DNA of 64,000 nt from Rhynchopus euleeides (GCA_963210315.1 OY723263.1:248001-312000), one strand, 5' to 3'. Positions 1 through 11,983 are shown, numbered from the stretch's first letter. The notes: a model not told the origin generated them from the letters alone. Program-made: numbers and translations.

Positions 1-1784
1 CCCGACACCTGGTCCTTGAGGCGCTCGTTTTCGCTGCGCAGCTCGCGGTTTGACTTGCTGTAGGCAGACCCCTCGTCACGCAGGCGCTTGCCCTCCTCCT
101 CGACCTGTGCGCGGCGCTGCTTCGCTGCATTCCACTCGCCTTCCAGCCACGCGGCATGCGCCTCCAAGTCCTCGCCCCTGCGGCGTGCCTCCTGCAGCTC
201 GTGGCGAGTCGTGCTGAGCTCTGCCTTCTGCCCCACAGCCGTCTGCAGGGTTGCGCTGGCACGGTCGATGATGCTCTGCAGCTTCTGCTTCGGGTTGATG
301 CGCTCGGAGCGGATGGGCATCGAATCGTCGATGGCTTCGAGGCCAGGTGCAAGGCACACCTGCTGGAAGGCACGGTGCACTGCCTGCTGCATGTCTTCGT
401 TCTTCTCGGTGCTGCGCTTCACAGCCGCCTTCGCCTCTGCCAAGCCCTCCTCTAGCTTCGCACGCTGCTGCGTCAGAGTCTGCACCTTGGCACGCTGCTT
501 GTCGACCATCTCTTCGTAACGCTTCTTGCCATGCTGCCACTGCTGCTCCGTCTCCTTTGCCTGTGACAGCATCCCGTGCACCTCCTTCCGCACCTGCTTC
601 CGTGTATCCTTGGCAGCCTCCGTCGCGCTCTCCAGCTCTGTGACACGCTTTTCCGCATTGCCGAGCTGCTGCTTGGTGGCGTCTCTGTCCGCCTTGGCCT
701 CCTCCAGGCGGCGCAGCGTGTCCTGCACGTTGTTCATCATGTCCTTGATGAGATTGCGCGACTCTGCCAGCTGCTCGTCCTTCACACCCATATCGTACTG
801 CGCAAGCTTCAGCTGCTCGTCCTTCAGCCGCAGCACACCCTGCGCATGCTGCATGTAGTCACGCTGCGTCGCATCATGGCGTGATTGGGCCTCGCCTGCC
901 CTTGCCCTGGCATCCTCCACTTCCATGCACGCTGCCTCATGCTGCGCCTGCAGCACCACAACAGCCCTGCGCTGCTGGCGCACCTCCAGGGAGCGTTGCT
1001 GCTTCATGTTCGCAAGCTCGACAGCCATCTGCGACACAGCCTGCTGGGTGCTCTGCGAGTTCGCCGTATGCGTTGACAGCTGGCTCTCGAGGTGCACGAT
1101 GTACTTCTCCTGCTCATGCAGCTTCTGGTGCAGCGGCTTTGCGACCTGCACCGCCTCGCCGTGCAGGCGCTCCCACTGCCCCGCCTTCTGCCTGTCTTCT
1201 GCGGCGCGCTGCTCCAAGGCCTCGATCTCCGCGGGTGTCGGCATCACATGCACGATGCCCTGCAGCTTCTCCGCCAGCGCAGTGCGCTGCGCCAGGTCCG
1301 CCCTCAGGGCACCCGCCTCCTCCGCCCGCGCCGCCGCCTCCTCACGCGCCTCCGAGAGCTCCGACACGAGACGTTCGTTCACATCCTTCTGAGCTTCGCA
1401 CTCGCCCTTCAGTCCCTCCAGCACACGCAGCACCTCAGCCTCGTAGCGCTCCATGTCCTCTGCCGAGGGAGGGGGTGGCCTCTGCGGTGCCTGCTGTACC
1501 TGCATCTGCTGCTGTTGGGGCATCGGCGGCGGGGGCACTGCCTCCGGCGACTTGCCCTCGCGCCAAAGCCCCTGCGGGGACCCACGGCTCGACTGTGCAG
1601 AGGCATGCGACACCCTGCTGTGGGGGGACCGCATGCTACGCACCGCGGACGGCGGCGTCAGCTGCTTGGGGCTGTTGGTGGCGGAGATGCGCGTCACATG
1701 CGTCCTCACGCTGCACGGGCTGCTGCGGATAGCATCTTCTTCCGTCAGCTGGCTGATGTCGCCCACCACGGTGCTCTCGTCCAT
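1..1784 (-). CDS. Long coiled-coil protein, C-terminus outside window
   Basis: An uninterrupted minus-strand reading frame runs from an ATG at 1784 off the left edge (594 complete codons seen). The first ~110 residues are polar and low in structure, rich in Ser, Pro and Gln, with repeated S-P and T-P pairs that could be phosphorylation sites. From about residue 115 the protein is almost wholly Glu, Gln, Lys, Arg, Ala and Leu with heptad spacing, the pattern of an extended alpha-helical coiled coil. I see no enzymatic motif. Likely roles are cytoskeletal or scaffolding, but the family cannot be named. The frame stays open upstream of this ATG (to at least 1940, with another possible Met near a CPHC motif), so the start could lie further upstream. 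No GTATG intron donor was noticed inside. Apparent frames on the other strand are shadows of the skewed codon use. Confidence 0.75.
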   Translation of the reverse strand, partial: MDESTVVGDISQLTEEDAIRSSPCSVRTHVTRISATNSPKQLTPPSAVRSMRSPHSRVSHASAQSSRGSPQGLWREGKSPEAVPPPPMPQQQQMQVQQAPQRPPPPSAEDMERYEAEVLRVLEGLKGECEAQKDVNERLVSELSEAREEAAARAEEAGALRADLAQRTALAEKLQGIVHVMPTPAEIEALEQRAAEDRQKAGQWERLHGEAVQVAKPLHQKLHEQEKYIVHLESQLSTHTANSQSTQQAVSQMAVELANMKQQRSLEVRQQRRAVVVLQAQHEAACMEVEDARARAGEAQSRHDATQRDYMQHAQGVLRLKDEQLKLAQYDMGVKDEQLAESRNLIKDMMNNVQDTLRRLEEAKADRDATKQQLGNAEKRVTELESATEAAKDTRKQVRKEVHGMLSQAKETEQQWQHGKKRYEEMVDKQRAKVQTLTQQRAKLEEGLAEAKAAVKRSTEKNEDMQQAVHRAFQQVCLAPGLEAIDDSMPIRSERINPKQKLQSIIDRASATLQTAVGQKAELSTTRHELQEARRRGEDLEAHAAWLEGEWNAAKQRRAQVEEEGKRLRDEGSAYSKSNRELRSENERLKDQVS

Positions 1785-2844
1785 CCTGCTGGGCGTCACT
1801 GCCCCACAATCATCCGAGGAGCAGCGCAGATGGAAGATTTGGAAGCGCAAATGCCAAGCAGCTGCAGGCAGGGGGGGTGGGGTGTAGAGGCTGAAAGCCA
1901 AAGACCTGCAGTGAGGGCAGTGCATCACACATGCGGGGATGAGGTCGTGCTGTGAGGAACACATCCAATGGCAAGGCACAGGCGATGCGTGTGTGTATGG
2001 GTGGCATCGCGAAACCCTGCTGCTGCCTCCGTATTTTTTGCTGGCGCCGATCATCACGAGAGCCCCCCTGACAGCCCGGATACAGCACAGGTGCCCCCCC
2101 CCCGCGCACTCCCTCGTACCCCCATTCTCCATTCTGCCGATGATCCCGTAATGTTTTCGGATTCTTCTCTTGGGCTGCAAACTTCGCTGCCCATGATCTC
2201 TTTAGATTCGGAAACTAAGTCAAACTTGTGTGAGGTTCTGACTTCGGCTCATAACTATGAAGACGCGCCCACCCCTGTGGGGGGATTTTTTTTGAATTCT
2301 GTGGGGCGCTCTGCACGCATCGATCCCCCGCCTTCTGGTAAACAAGTTACAGCGTATAAAAGGGACTCTGGGAACAGTAAAGAAAACCGAGAAAAAAAGA
2401 ATCAAAAACGCCCGGTGTGCATAAGCAAAGAATCACAGGGGAGGTATACCCTCGTTCGGTGTGTGAAACCTGTGTCAGTTGTATCCGGTCAGTGCGGACT
2501 GCAGTGTCTCAAACAGAGCTGCCAGCTGTGCACCGTGCCCTTTCTTTGCTGCACACCCCCCTTGCGGGCGGTGGGGCGAGGTTGTATTCAGGCCGTTCGC
2601 TATCGTCCACAGATCCCGTGTGGGGTAGACGAAGTTTTATTTGGGATTTTGGGATTTTGAGATTTTTTTAAACCACAGGGAGGCGCCCCCTCGGGAGGTA
2701 CACATTGGCTACCTTTCCTTGAGAGGGCAGATCGCTGCACTTCTGGCAAGGCTGTTAGTACCTCCGGAGGCATTAATAACCTTGCTTATGAGCGAAACGC
2801 CCGTGGATTGGCAGGGGCCGCTGTGCCACACAGTTCGGCTGCCA

Positions 2845-2896
2845 GGGGGGTCTGGGGGGCGGAGCCCCCCAGCCGCCGGAGGCCACGGTAGTGAAC
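2845..2896 (-). repeat. GC-rich hairpin repeat, copy 1
   Basis: One of six copies in the window of a ~50-bp unit that begins CACTACCGTGGCCTCCGGCG and ends in a GGGGGGCTCCGCCCCCC stem-loop followed by AGACCCCC. This copy is on the minus strand. The perfect stem would fold strongly in DNA or RNA. Confidence 0.85.
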
Positions 2897-4538
2897 ATCT
2901 GTTCATTGCGGATGTTCATTACGGACAGATTCATGTAACTTGAAAGGACTTGGGCACCAGACATACGCCACAGGGGGGTCTGGGCGGAGCAATACATCGT
3001 ACTTTGGGGAAGGTCGTTGTGGTCTCCTTCTGACACTTCCTTCCTCGTGCATTCCCCATCCCCTGAGCCTCGTGATCCCGTGGGCTCCTTCACCACCCAC
3101 CCCCCCTTCGGTGGGTGGGGGCCGAGCCCAGATTTTTTTTATCCCAACTTCGTCCCCTTGGGCGAAGTTGTTGGGCGAAGTTGGGACGAAGTAAATCTGA
3201 AGATTTATTTTTTTAGCGAAGTTGGGCCCAACTTCGCCCCGAGCGAACGGCCTGGTTGTATTATGGAAAAAAAAACAACAACAAAAAACAACAAAATTGG
3301 CAGAGTCGGGGATGAGTGCGTGGGTGCGGTAGGGGGGGGAGGGGGGAAGGTAGGGCGAGGTGAGGTGAGTGAGTGAGTTGGGTCATGGATCTAGGGCAGA
3401 GTTGGGGTATGGGGGGGGGAATAGGGAAAACAGTAAAAAGGTGGGTGGGAGATGGGGGGGGGGGGGGCGGGCGGGTGGGATGTATGAAGCGAATGCACAG
3501 AAAAGTATAGGCCGAGGGGTGGGAAACAGGGCCTGGATAGCAATGACCGACAGCAACAAAATATTTTTTTCAGGGGCGGAGACTTCGCCATCGGAAAACC
3601 AAACACAACCCCACACACCCCCCACAGCCTTGCTGTGTGGAGGGTTGGTTTTATTCCCCAAAGCGCACCCCCAGGATTTCATTGTATTTTTTGACACAAA
3701 CAGGACTTCCTGGTATGTGTCAGAAATGCCCCGTGTGTGTTAGTTTCCATGCGCTGTGCGGTCGAGCGGTGAGGGGGTGGGTGGGGGGGGGGGTAACAAG
3801 AAAAAAGAAACACGCCTGACAGAAACCCCATATGCTAAGGTGCTCCCGTGAGGCGATGGTGAGGGAAGAGGAGAGGACGGCTGTACAACGGCTGCAGTTG
3901 GTGTCCTTCGAATGCCGAACAACCTCCCCGCCCCCCCCCCCCCTTCCTTCTCAACAAAATAGAAATGTGAAAAACAAAGAGCACCCGGGGTCGCTGAGTC
4001 TGACGCATGTCTGACACAGCCGCGCATGCCGTGGTTTAGCACCGGAGGCACAAGAGGGTGGCTGGGGTAGCTTAGAGAAGCATGTGACGGGGATGGGGGG
4101 GCGGGGAGTTGCAACAGTCACAACTGTTGGGGGAAACGGGGCTTGGAAAAAAAATCGAAACGATCTAAAAAGAATGGAAGAACGGGACGGGTTACTTTTT
4201 TCTGACTGCAACAGAGTCACAGGGGCCGGGGAGGGGGGGTAAGGTAAGTGGGATGGCAGAAAAAAAATCAACCCCACACCAAGTATGAAGCTAAATGTGG
4301 AGTCCAAGTCCCGATTCAGGATTGCACTTTTTTTCTCTTTGGGTTTTTATAGGGAGGGAATTTTTTTTTTCTCCTTGGGTTTTTTAGGTGGGATTTTTTC
4401 CCCACAGGTTTTCTGGGTGAAGTTTTTCGGGGGCAGGTGGTATTCTAGTGGGGGATGAGGATGAATCCTCCGGACACCCGCCCTTTTTTCGGTTGTTCCA
4501 GCCAAAACCCGGCGTTGTTCCCCAGTCAAGAGCCAGGC

Positions 4539-4590
4539 GTTCACTACCGTGGCCTCCGGCGGCTGGGGGGCTCCGCCCCCCAGACCCCCC
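4539..4590 (+). repeat. GC-rich hairpin repeat, copy 2
   Basis: Same unit as at 2845-2896, plus orientation. It is followed at ~4676 by the phrase AGCCTCAGGAGGACGCA, which also occurs near copies 4 and 5, so the hairpin is part of a longer dispersed repeat. Confidence 0.85.
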
Positions 4591-4754
4591 TGTACCACTA
4601 GGCTGGAGCGTGTGCCTGTCTTGTAGCCAAGTCCTTTGGGTTCACATCAGCGAATGGGACCCAGACCACTCTCAGTAGCCTCAGGAGGACGCAGCCAACA
4701 ATCTGTACGCCCGCAACTCCCACGCGCTCCCACTACGGCGCAAGGAACAGATAC

Positions 4755-4804
4755 TCACTACCGTGGCCTCCGGCGGCTGGGGGGCTCCGCCCCCCAGACC
4801 CCCC
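4755..4804 (+). repeat. GC-rich hairpin repeat, copy 3
   Basis: Same unit, plus orientation, ending 12 bp before the short CACGGTGG-ended element at 4817. Confidence 0.85.
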
Positions 4805-4816
4805 GTATGTCGAGCA

Positions 4817-5025
4817 CACGGTGGACTCCCACCCCCTGGAGCGGGGGTCTGGGGCGGGGGTCTGGAAGACCCCCGTGAGTGGGGGTCTGGACCCCCGCTA
4901 GCGGGAGTCTGCCCTGCTATTTTTGGTGCCCAGACGACCCCCGCGAGCGGGGGTCGGACCTCGCCAGACCCCCGCTATTCCGATATCCCAAAAAGGTGCA
5001 CCCTGACGTGTGGGAGTCCACCGTG
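4817..5025. mobile_element. Short Z-family element (MITE-like)
   Basis: It starts CACGGTGGACTCCC and ends with the inverted complement GGGAGTCCACCGTG. Direct CA dinucleotides flank it (4815-4816 and 5026-5027), matching the 2-bp duplications of the other Z-family members. The 209-bp interior carries GCTAGCGGGAGTC-type palindromes like the subterminal repeats of Z1 and Z2, and no coding frame. It is best read as a non-autonomous derivative mobilised in trans. Confidence 0.75.
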
Positions 5026-5878
5026 CAACCAAATCCTTGAGCTTGTGCCACTGGGCATAGGAAGGGGTCGTTACAATAACGCCCCGAAAACCCATTTTTG
5101 GCTCCCCTTGCCTGGCATGTTGCTGTTGTGTTGCCACTATCTCTCATCACACAGGGCGTCCAATACCCACACACCACACTCACACTGGTTGTGTGGTGGG
5201 GATGGGGGGATTTTCTTGCCCGCGAGGGGATTGCGCGCCATTTCCCCCCCGAAAAACCCTTGGAGAAAAAGTGGAATCCCGACCCCTTTTTGGACCCAAA
5301 AAGGCCAAAGTCCCAGGCATACTTGCCCCACACACGCAAAAAGGGGATGTCCGGCCCGAGGCAGACCTCGACCGCACCCCTCCCCCCCTCATGTGAGGTT
5401 GCAATGCCAAGAACACCGCATGCCGATGTGTTGTACTCCACAATGGACATGCACATCCCCCTGCTCAGTGCCTGCTTATCAATGTGCTTTACTGGGGGGG
5501 GGCAAATACAAGGGTATACTCTTCTATTCACCGTGCCAGCTTACGTAATTCGGGCAGGGGTTTTTCCAGGGGGGTCGGGGGGGGTCAATGACCCCCCCCG
5601 AGATTTTCCCGAAAATTCTGACCCCCCCCGGGGGGGGTCAGTTTTTTCAGCACACTTCGATGTGGGCGGAAAGTGTCGCGTGCTTGTTCGTGCCCTTGTG
5701 CTCCTCACTCACGACACCATCATCAGCAGGAGTGTGAGTGTGGAAGCGTCAACGCAAAAAAGAAACCAAAGCAAAAAGTGCCGAACAAAGCGCAGTGACA
5801 CTTTTTCACATTTTCCGTGACCACAGGCAGGCGTGTTTCTAGTGGGGGATGAAGATGAGTCCAGCCAAGAGCCAGACG

Positions 5879-5928
5879 TTCACTACCGCGGCCTCCGGCG
5901 GCTGGGGGGCTCCGCCCCCCAGACCCCC
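5879..5928 (+). repeat. GC-rich hairpin repeat, copy 4
   Basis: Same unit as at 2845, with one transition near the start (ACCGCGG instead of ACCGTGG). It lies inside element G. Confidence 0.85.
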
Positions 5929-6035
5929 CTTGTGGCGTGTGTCTCGTACTCAAGTCATGCGATTCCCATCAGAATTCAACCACTCCGGTAGCCTCAGGAG
6001 GACGCACAGAATCTACGCCCACAATGAACAGATGT

Positions 6036-6086
6036 TCACTACCGTGGCCTCCGGCGGCTGGGGGGCTCTGCCCCCCAGACCCCCCA
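6036..6086 (+). repeat. GC-rich hairpin repeat, copy 5
   Basis: Same unit, with a CTCTGCC loop variant. This copy and the following ~240 bp match the insert in the ubiquitin-protease intron at 62760-63050, sharing the phrases AACCAAGTCCTTGCGCTTC and GAGCGGGAGAGGAACCA. Confidence 0.85.
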
Positions 6087-6445
6087 GCTCGCGTGTGCCC
6101 GTCTAGGAACCAAGTCCTTGCGCTTCTGGCTGTGGCATATCAGGGGGTATACCTGAGGATGGCGCGAGCGGGAGAGGAACCATGGAAGGAACCCATTCGG
6201 TACATGACTCCAGGGAATGGGGATGTGACGACACAAGGACACATGTCGCAACAGCCGGGTGCGACTGCTGGGGGTCACGTTGGCAGCGAGGGCGCGAAGC
6301 GCCCGAGCGTTCTCCCCACGGTGAAAAAATTTTTCGAGGCAAAAAACACGACTGACCCCCCCCGTTTCGAAAAATCTGAATCCTAGAAAAACCCCTGAAT
6401 TCGGGGTTTTCAAAAAAATTGTTTTTTAGCTGAAAAGTTGTCTAC

Positions 6446-6484
6446 CATGCAAATACAAGAGTATATACTCTTGTATTTGCATAC
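6446..6484. repeat. Perfect palindrome of the CAAGAGTA family
   Basis: The word TGCAAATACAAGAGTATA is followed at once by its reverse complement. Related palindromes occur at 6683-6716 and 6745-6805, near the right end of element G. They look like subterminal transposase-binding or fold-back repeats of that element. Confidence 0.7.
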
Positions 6485-7507
6485 TAGAAATGTGGCCTCC
6501 GGGTGGGCCCTCATGGGGCAGCGGCGCCGAATAGACAATACCAGCGTCCTTTTGGCCTTTCCCACCCCGAGGCGACTCCCACCCGTCCGTGACGACTCCA
6601 GACAGGAGGCCCACTGGCCTGGGGGAGGTCATTGGAAGCACAAATTATGATGAAACCCCCACAAAAGTTCTCCAAAAGTCTAGTATGCAAATACAAGAGT
6701 ATACTCTTGTATTTGCTCGGTGAACTTTTTAAAATCGCGATTTCTGGAGTACTCTTGTATTAGCATATACCCTTGTATTTGCATATACTCTTGTATTTGC
6801 CCCCCCCCAGTAATTGATTTCATCGAATCTTCTAAAAAAACTCTACAGGAAAACGGGAATGGGAGAGTCGAGGAGGGAATGGGTGGCAGCAGGGAATGCA
6901 GACATGGGGAAAGGGGGGCAACAAAAGAAGATGGGGAGGGATAGAGGCGATGCCAAGATAAAGTAAAGCACACAGCGGGACACGACGGCCTTTTTCTTCA
7001 AGCAGGGTGCCTTTTTGACACACAGAGAGAGTGTGCCGGTTTCGCAACCTTCTTCATTTTCATTGTTATTCTTCTGCATCGCTGTGTGGCCACACTTTAC
7101 TATCGCATGTGGTGATATTTTTCTTTACACCCCTTCGCCTTTCTCGCCCTCCTCCTTCTTCACATTCGTCCCCCCCTCCCCCCCCCCCAAACGTCTAAAT
7201 CGTGTGCAGCAAAATCAAGGAAAGGGGACACAGCGAGCAGCGCAGAACGTTCGCCTGCTGCCCTACAGATAGCTGTGCCCCAACTGCACGGTGTGTCTCA
7301 GCCGCTGAGACCTCAGAAGGTCACACGAGACCCCCCGGTTCGAAAAATCCGGGGTTTCGTTGGCTGGTTAATTGGGGAAAAGGGGGGAGGAGGGGATGGG
7401 GGGTGGCATGGGTCAAGCCCAAATGTGGTGATTTTTTTCCGGTGTTGTTTTTCTTCGTTTTATTATAGGGATTGTGTTGGTGTGTGGCTCGGAAAAAAAA
7501 CACGTCA

Positions 7508-7531
7508 GCTCTCTCTCTCTCTCTCTCTCTC
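7508..7531. repeat. CT dinucleotide microsatellite
   Basis: Twelve CT units in a row, in the 3' flank of the PUF gene. Confidence 0.9.
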
Positions 7532-7931
7532 AGTGTTTTTATAATTCTTTTCTTTTCTTTTCGATTTTTGTTTTGCTGCGTGCGGACCCAGGGTCACAAC
7601 TTTGGGGGAGGGGCAAGGCCTCTCCATCACCCCCCCCTCCCCACACCCACACCCGGAAATGGCCCTTCTACTGTGTGGTCTTGCCTCTACACACGACTCT
7701 TTCATGACCGTCGTCATTCTCTCATTTTCTCTATGCAAGATGCTGCCTTTGCTGTATTGTGTGTGGATCAAGTCGTTGAAGCTTCAAGACCTTCAGACGG
7801 AATACCCGATCCCAACAGCGCCCCCTCTCTCCCCTCCCTCCACCTGGGACGTTCTCCACGAGGCCGGGGTGACTGTCCCGATCACAGCGAAGCTGAACAA
7901 AGGCGCTGAGGAGACGGATGCCACCTCAGAC

Positions 7932-10271
7932 TTACGGGGCTGCCACAATGTGCTTCTGGCCGGGCTTGGTCTGCTGCTGGGCGGTCAGCCCGAGGCGCGA
8001 CATCTGCAGTGCAAGCTGCTGGGGAGACGTGGCCTGTGCGACAGGCTGGCAGGCAGGCGCGGGCACGGGCTGCCCGTTCATCAGCATGCTCAGCATCTGC
8101 ATCTCGGGGGACACAGAGCGCTCCTGGCTGGCAGCCTGGCGCGGGTACCCTGCGTGCTGGGCGGGGCGGCGGCCGTTCTTCTTCACGCGCTTGTTCAGCT
8201 TGCCGTCGATGCGGTAGCCGTAGGGGCAGTCGTTGATGTACGGCGAGATCTCGCCCTTCAGGCGCTCCAGCATCGACACCGGCGCGTAGTCCACAGCGCT
8301 CTGCACCACGAAGTTGCCGAACCCGTCCCACATCAGCTTCTGCAGGTCAGCCAGCACCTCCTCGATGATCGCCACCTTGGCCTTGTCGCCCACCACGACA
8401 AGCACCTTCTCGATCACGCAGGAGGAGTACTTGTTTATGGCGAGCTCGGACACCTTGCCCTCCAGCTTCCCAGCCAGGATCTGCAAGGGTGGGGCACGGT
8501 TGGGGCCGATGCGGGAAGGGGTAACAGCAAGAATCAATGTCAGCAGAACGGAAAGCATGAACCCCTCCTGTTGCTCTCGAGGTACCAACACAGCACACCC
8601 ACACTTCACCCCTCACCCTGCCTCCTCACCGCATACCTCACCGTAGATCTCCTGCCCCTTGATCGCATGCTGCAGCACGTAGTTGCCGTACATGTCAGTG
8701 AAGAGGTACTCCGCCACACTCATGATCTGCATCTGCATCTGCGTCTTCAGCTGTTGTGGGGGTGGTGTGTGTGTCACAGGCAGGCGGGCAGTGCACGTGA
8801 TATACCTTCATGTCCTTGGCGTTGTCGAGGCAGCGCTGGATGGTGACACACCCGGTCTGGTCCTGTGCCAGCTGCACGAGGTTCTGCCCCACCATGTCGA
8901 AGATGGGCTCCACGTCCTGGGGGCGGTGCTCCGTCCACCTGTTGAGCACGGCGACGATGATCTTGCGCCCGTTGATGCTCTTGGCGATAGCAGGGCCTGC
9001 ACCGATGATGGCGCCGACGATGATGGGGACATCGTCGTCACGCACACACTGGATCACCTCGACAAACACATCGCTGCCTGTGTTGGACTCGCACAGCTCC
9101 TCCAGGAAGCCGCACCCCGTCTGCAGGAGGAGGCACTTCTGCTCCACGTCAGCCTTCTTCAGCAGCGCACGCACCACCTTCGAGCCGTGCTGGTGGGATG
9201 CCACCATGCCGAACTTCGAGGCGAGCTCGGCGATCTTTGCCGACAGCGCCTTCGGCTCCTCAAGCTCCTCGATGGCCGCCACCGTGGCACGGCTGCCCTC
9301 GTTGGTCATCGCGTAGGCGCACAGGTCCATCGAGTTGAGGTTGACGCTGCCCGTCGGGCGCGCGATGCGCTGCGCCGACAGCTCGCGCATGGGGGGCGGC
9401 GACACCGGCATCGGCAGCGACGAGGGGGGGAGCATCGAGGTCGGGCTGCTGCTGGGCGACATGTGCGTGAAGTTGTTCAGCACCGCGTTCAGCTGCATCT
9501 GGCTGGACAGCGTCTGGGCCAGCGCAATGTCGTACTGCTCCAGGTAGGGGTCGCTCAGGGGCGACACAGGCACCGGCGGGGACACGCCCATCATCTGCGG
9601 CATCATCTGGGGAGATGTGTTCATCGGCAGAGGCACGTTGTGCGGCATCATGTGCGGCGACGTGTTGTAGGGGGCCTGCGACGGCATCATCGAGGGGGAG
9701 ATGTGCTGCATGTGGTGCGGCATGTGGGGGTGCGTGTGCCCGTGGGGCGGCACGTGGGAGTGCTGGGGGTGCCCCTGCGCCTGGTGCGGCGCAGCCATGT
9801 CAAAGGCGGGGGGGTACGCGCTGGCACCCTTGGGCTGCATGATGAGGAACATGTTGTTGCTCAGCCCCACGTCGATCGCCTTCACCGCCTCGTCGTTGGC
9901 CAGCGGTGTCGACAGGTGCATCAGGTCGAACGTCTCAACAGGCGAGTTGAAGGCCGACGCCACATGCTGGTAGAGGTGCCCCACAGTCAGCGTGGCAAGG
10001 TCGCAGGGAATCACATTCGCCTGCACCCCATCGTGGTGCACGACGCTGATGGTGTGCGGCTGTGAAGGGGAGTGGGTGTCAGGACAGGAGCGGGGTGTAG
10101 GGGTTACACGCAAATGAGAATGAACGATAGATGCAGAGCCCTGCCGCCACACACAAGAGTTGACTTAGGTTTGACCTGGAGATACGACTCTGCAGCGCTT
10201 GCACGCCGCTGTGCCCACTCATCCTCCAACACAACGTTGCATACCAGGTTGTTTGTGTTGCTCGGCATCAT
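7932..10271 (-). CDS. Pumilio/FBF (PUF) repeat RNA-binding protein
   Basis: Four minus-strand exons: 10245-10271, 8806-10059, 8637-8750 and 7932-8480, giving 647 aa. All three introns are phase 0, with donors GTATGC, GTATAT and GTATGC and CAG acceptors. Residues ~10-90 resemble a ubiquitin-like beta-grasp fold. Residues ~110-250 are rich in His, Met, Pro and Ser. PUF repeats follow from about residue 290, with typical core words such as GSKVVRALL, GCVTIQRCL, YGNYVLQHA, SSCVIEKVL and GNFVVQSAV. PUF proteins bind 3' UTRs and control mRNA decay and translation in the cytoplasm. Splicing at 8750/8806 and 8480/8637 joins repeat helices in frame, which supports the model. The 9-residue first exon rests on the donor motif and phase and is less certain. 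The C-terminus (after ~residue 570) is disordered. Confidence 0.9.
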
Positions 10272-11983
10272 TGTTGCTGCGCCGCCGTCAAGCGAAGAAG
10301 AAGCTTGTGTGTGACTAAAAGAAAGAAGCCGCTACGGGAATATCTATGCAGCGGGCGGAGTGAAAGGGGGTGCTGGTGGAAGAGCTTCCTGCAAGTGGGT
10401 GGTGGTGGTGTGGCCGCAACAGCTACCGCGGGCTGGTGGGAACATTTGCTTGCCGTGGTATGAGTGCTGGGGGAGGGGCTGGGGCTGCGCGTATTCTTCT
10501 GACTCTGCGGGGTTCAGCAAGCAGCTGAACTCAGCCCCTCCCTCCCCCCAAACGTAACGCATGAAAAACAAACCACCCATGCAGGTCTCTTGCGGGATGC
10601 TGCACTGTCTAGGGATAATCGTATACTGAACCCTAGCTGACTCAACCAGGGTTTCGTATCTCGGACAGTTTCTCTGAGTAGGCACCACATGTCACTTCGC
10701 TAACGCCGACAGGGTTTTTCCGTAATGCGCACGGCTAGTACCGCCCCGCGAACCCAGTAAGAAGTCTCACTAGCGCACCTGGATGAAGCATGCCCGCACG
10801 CATAGAAGCAATACACTCAGCTCCCCCCCGCCCCACACCAGCCCAGCCAGATGAACACCACAATGTGCTTCAGACGCAGGGTGTCTGCACATGCACACAC
10901 GCCTTCGCAGATGATGCCTGCGGTGGCCGATACATTGCACTGCAAGGTATCCCGGTTCCAACCCACCCACCCCACCCCCTAAGGCACGGGAAAGAGCACA
11001 CCTCCTCGCCCCGACACAGCTTCGTTTTATTTATTGACAATGCATTGTAGCACGACCAATACTATCCGTCAGCTCGTTTGAATTCGTGCCGGACTCTCCC
11101 CGAGGCTCCGTACGAAGGGGCAATCCTACCGTGCCACTCAGGCATCGGTACACCCTGGAGGTGGGGACCTGAGGCCGAGAGAGGGGCACTGTTTCGTTAT
11201 GGGAGTGCCGAAGGGTGGTACCCCATGGAAGAACCGGAAGGGGATAACCCAGAATAAAGGTGGTGTCTTTTGGATCGCACGAAACACGTAGAAAATGCCG
11301 GGGGGTGCGGAGGGGCTGTGAAAAAAATTTGGCAGGGTCACGGAGTGAAGCCTGTCCACCCTCCGCACACACAGACAACGCTCACTCCACCTACCCGTTG
11401 GTTGCAAACATTCGTTGCATTCCACCTTGCAAAATTGTGTTCAAAAGCATCCCATCAGTTCTGCTTGACACTTGAAAATCGCGGGTCAACCCTTCTTCAG
11501 AATACCTCCAACGCTTGGGGGCATGCACAGGAGAGGGGTTGGCGGCGTGTTGAGAAGGAGAAGGCATTTGCTTCTCCCCAGGGCAGGGGGTCAGGCGAAG
11601 GTCAGCCCGTTGCGGCGGCGGCTGCCCCGCATTTACGAAGTGGAAGGCGGGGAGGGAAGGGAGGGCGAAAATTGGCACATCATCTCGGAAGACAGCAATC
11701 GTGCAGCGTGTGAGGGGGAGAGAATGTGGCTAAAAAAACCGATACGGAACAGATATGGGGGTGAGGAAGGGCGGTGATGGGGGGGCACGACGCAGCGTGG
11801 TCAGTGGGTCCAGCGCAATTTTTTCCGGCGTTTTCCTCACCGTTTTTTTCGGCACCGAAGCGAACACCTCCAGTGGAGAAAAGAACCTGACATGTCAACT
11901 GGGAACTGGGTGTTGGCACTGCACACCCTGAGTCGTGGATCATGAAGGGATAACATTCCAATGGGTTCCGAACACAACACAGC
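10272..11983. other. Spacer between PUF gene and transposon island
   Basis: I see no supported gene. Short open frames here lack domains and codon bias. The first bases upstream of the PUF start contain a pyrimidine-rich tract ending in CAG, possibly the 5' processing site of that mRNA. Confidence 0.5.

Larger units (their letters stand above)
5492..6810. mobile_element. TA-flanked inverted-repeat element G
   Basis: The left end reads CTGGGGGGGGGCAAATACAA and the right end is its inverted complement, with TA on both sides (5490-5491 and 6811-6812). The smaller element at 26935-27635 has the same ends and the same TA, which supports a family with TA target duplication, as in Tc1/mariner-type elements. 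The ends are extended by the palindromic word CAAGAGTATACTCTTG. No transposase is visible, so it is non-autonomous. It includes hairpin repeat copies 4 and 5. Confidence 0.65.
1785..7931. other. Repeat-rich spacer without a host gene
   Basis: No convincing coding exon on either strand. It contains GC-rich hairpin repeats, a 209-bp CACGGTGG-ended element, a 1.3-kb TA-flanked element, GAAGTTGGG inverted repeats (about 3140-3245), a palindromic G/C tract with a GTCA core (5565-5645), long G or C runs, and a CT microsatellite. Everything larger is described separately. Confidence 0.6.

Noticed and set aside
7330-7365. tRNA-like GGTTCGA word
   Set aside because: No cloverleaf can be built around it; it is part of a CCGG/TTCGAA repeat.
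10060-10152. Extension of the PUF reading frame upstream to an ATG at 10152
   Set aside because: It runs through a good acceptor (TTCACAG) at 10060; splicing to a GTATGC donor at 10244 keeps phase and gives a more plausible start.
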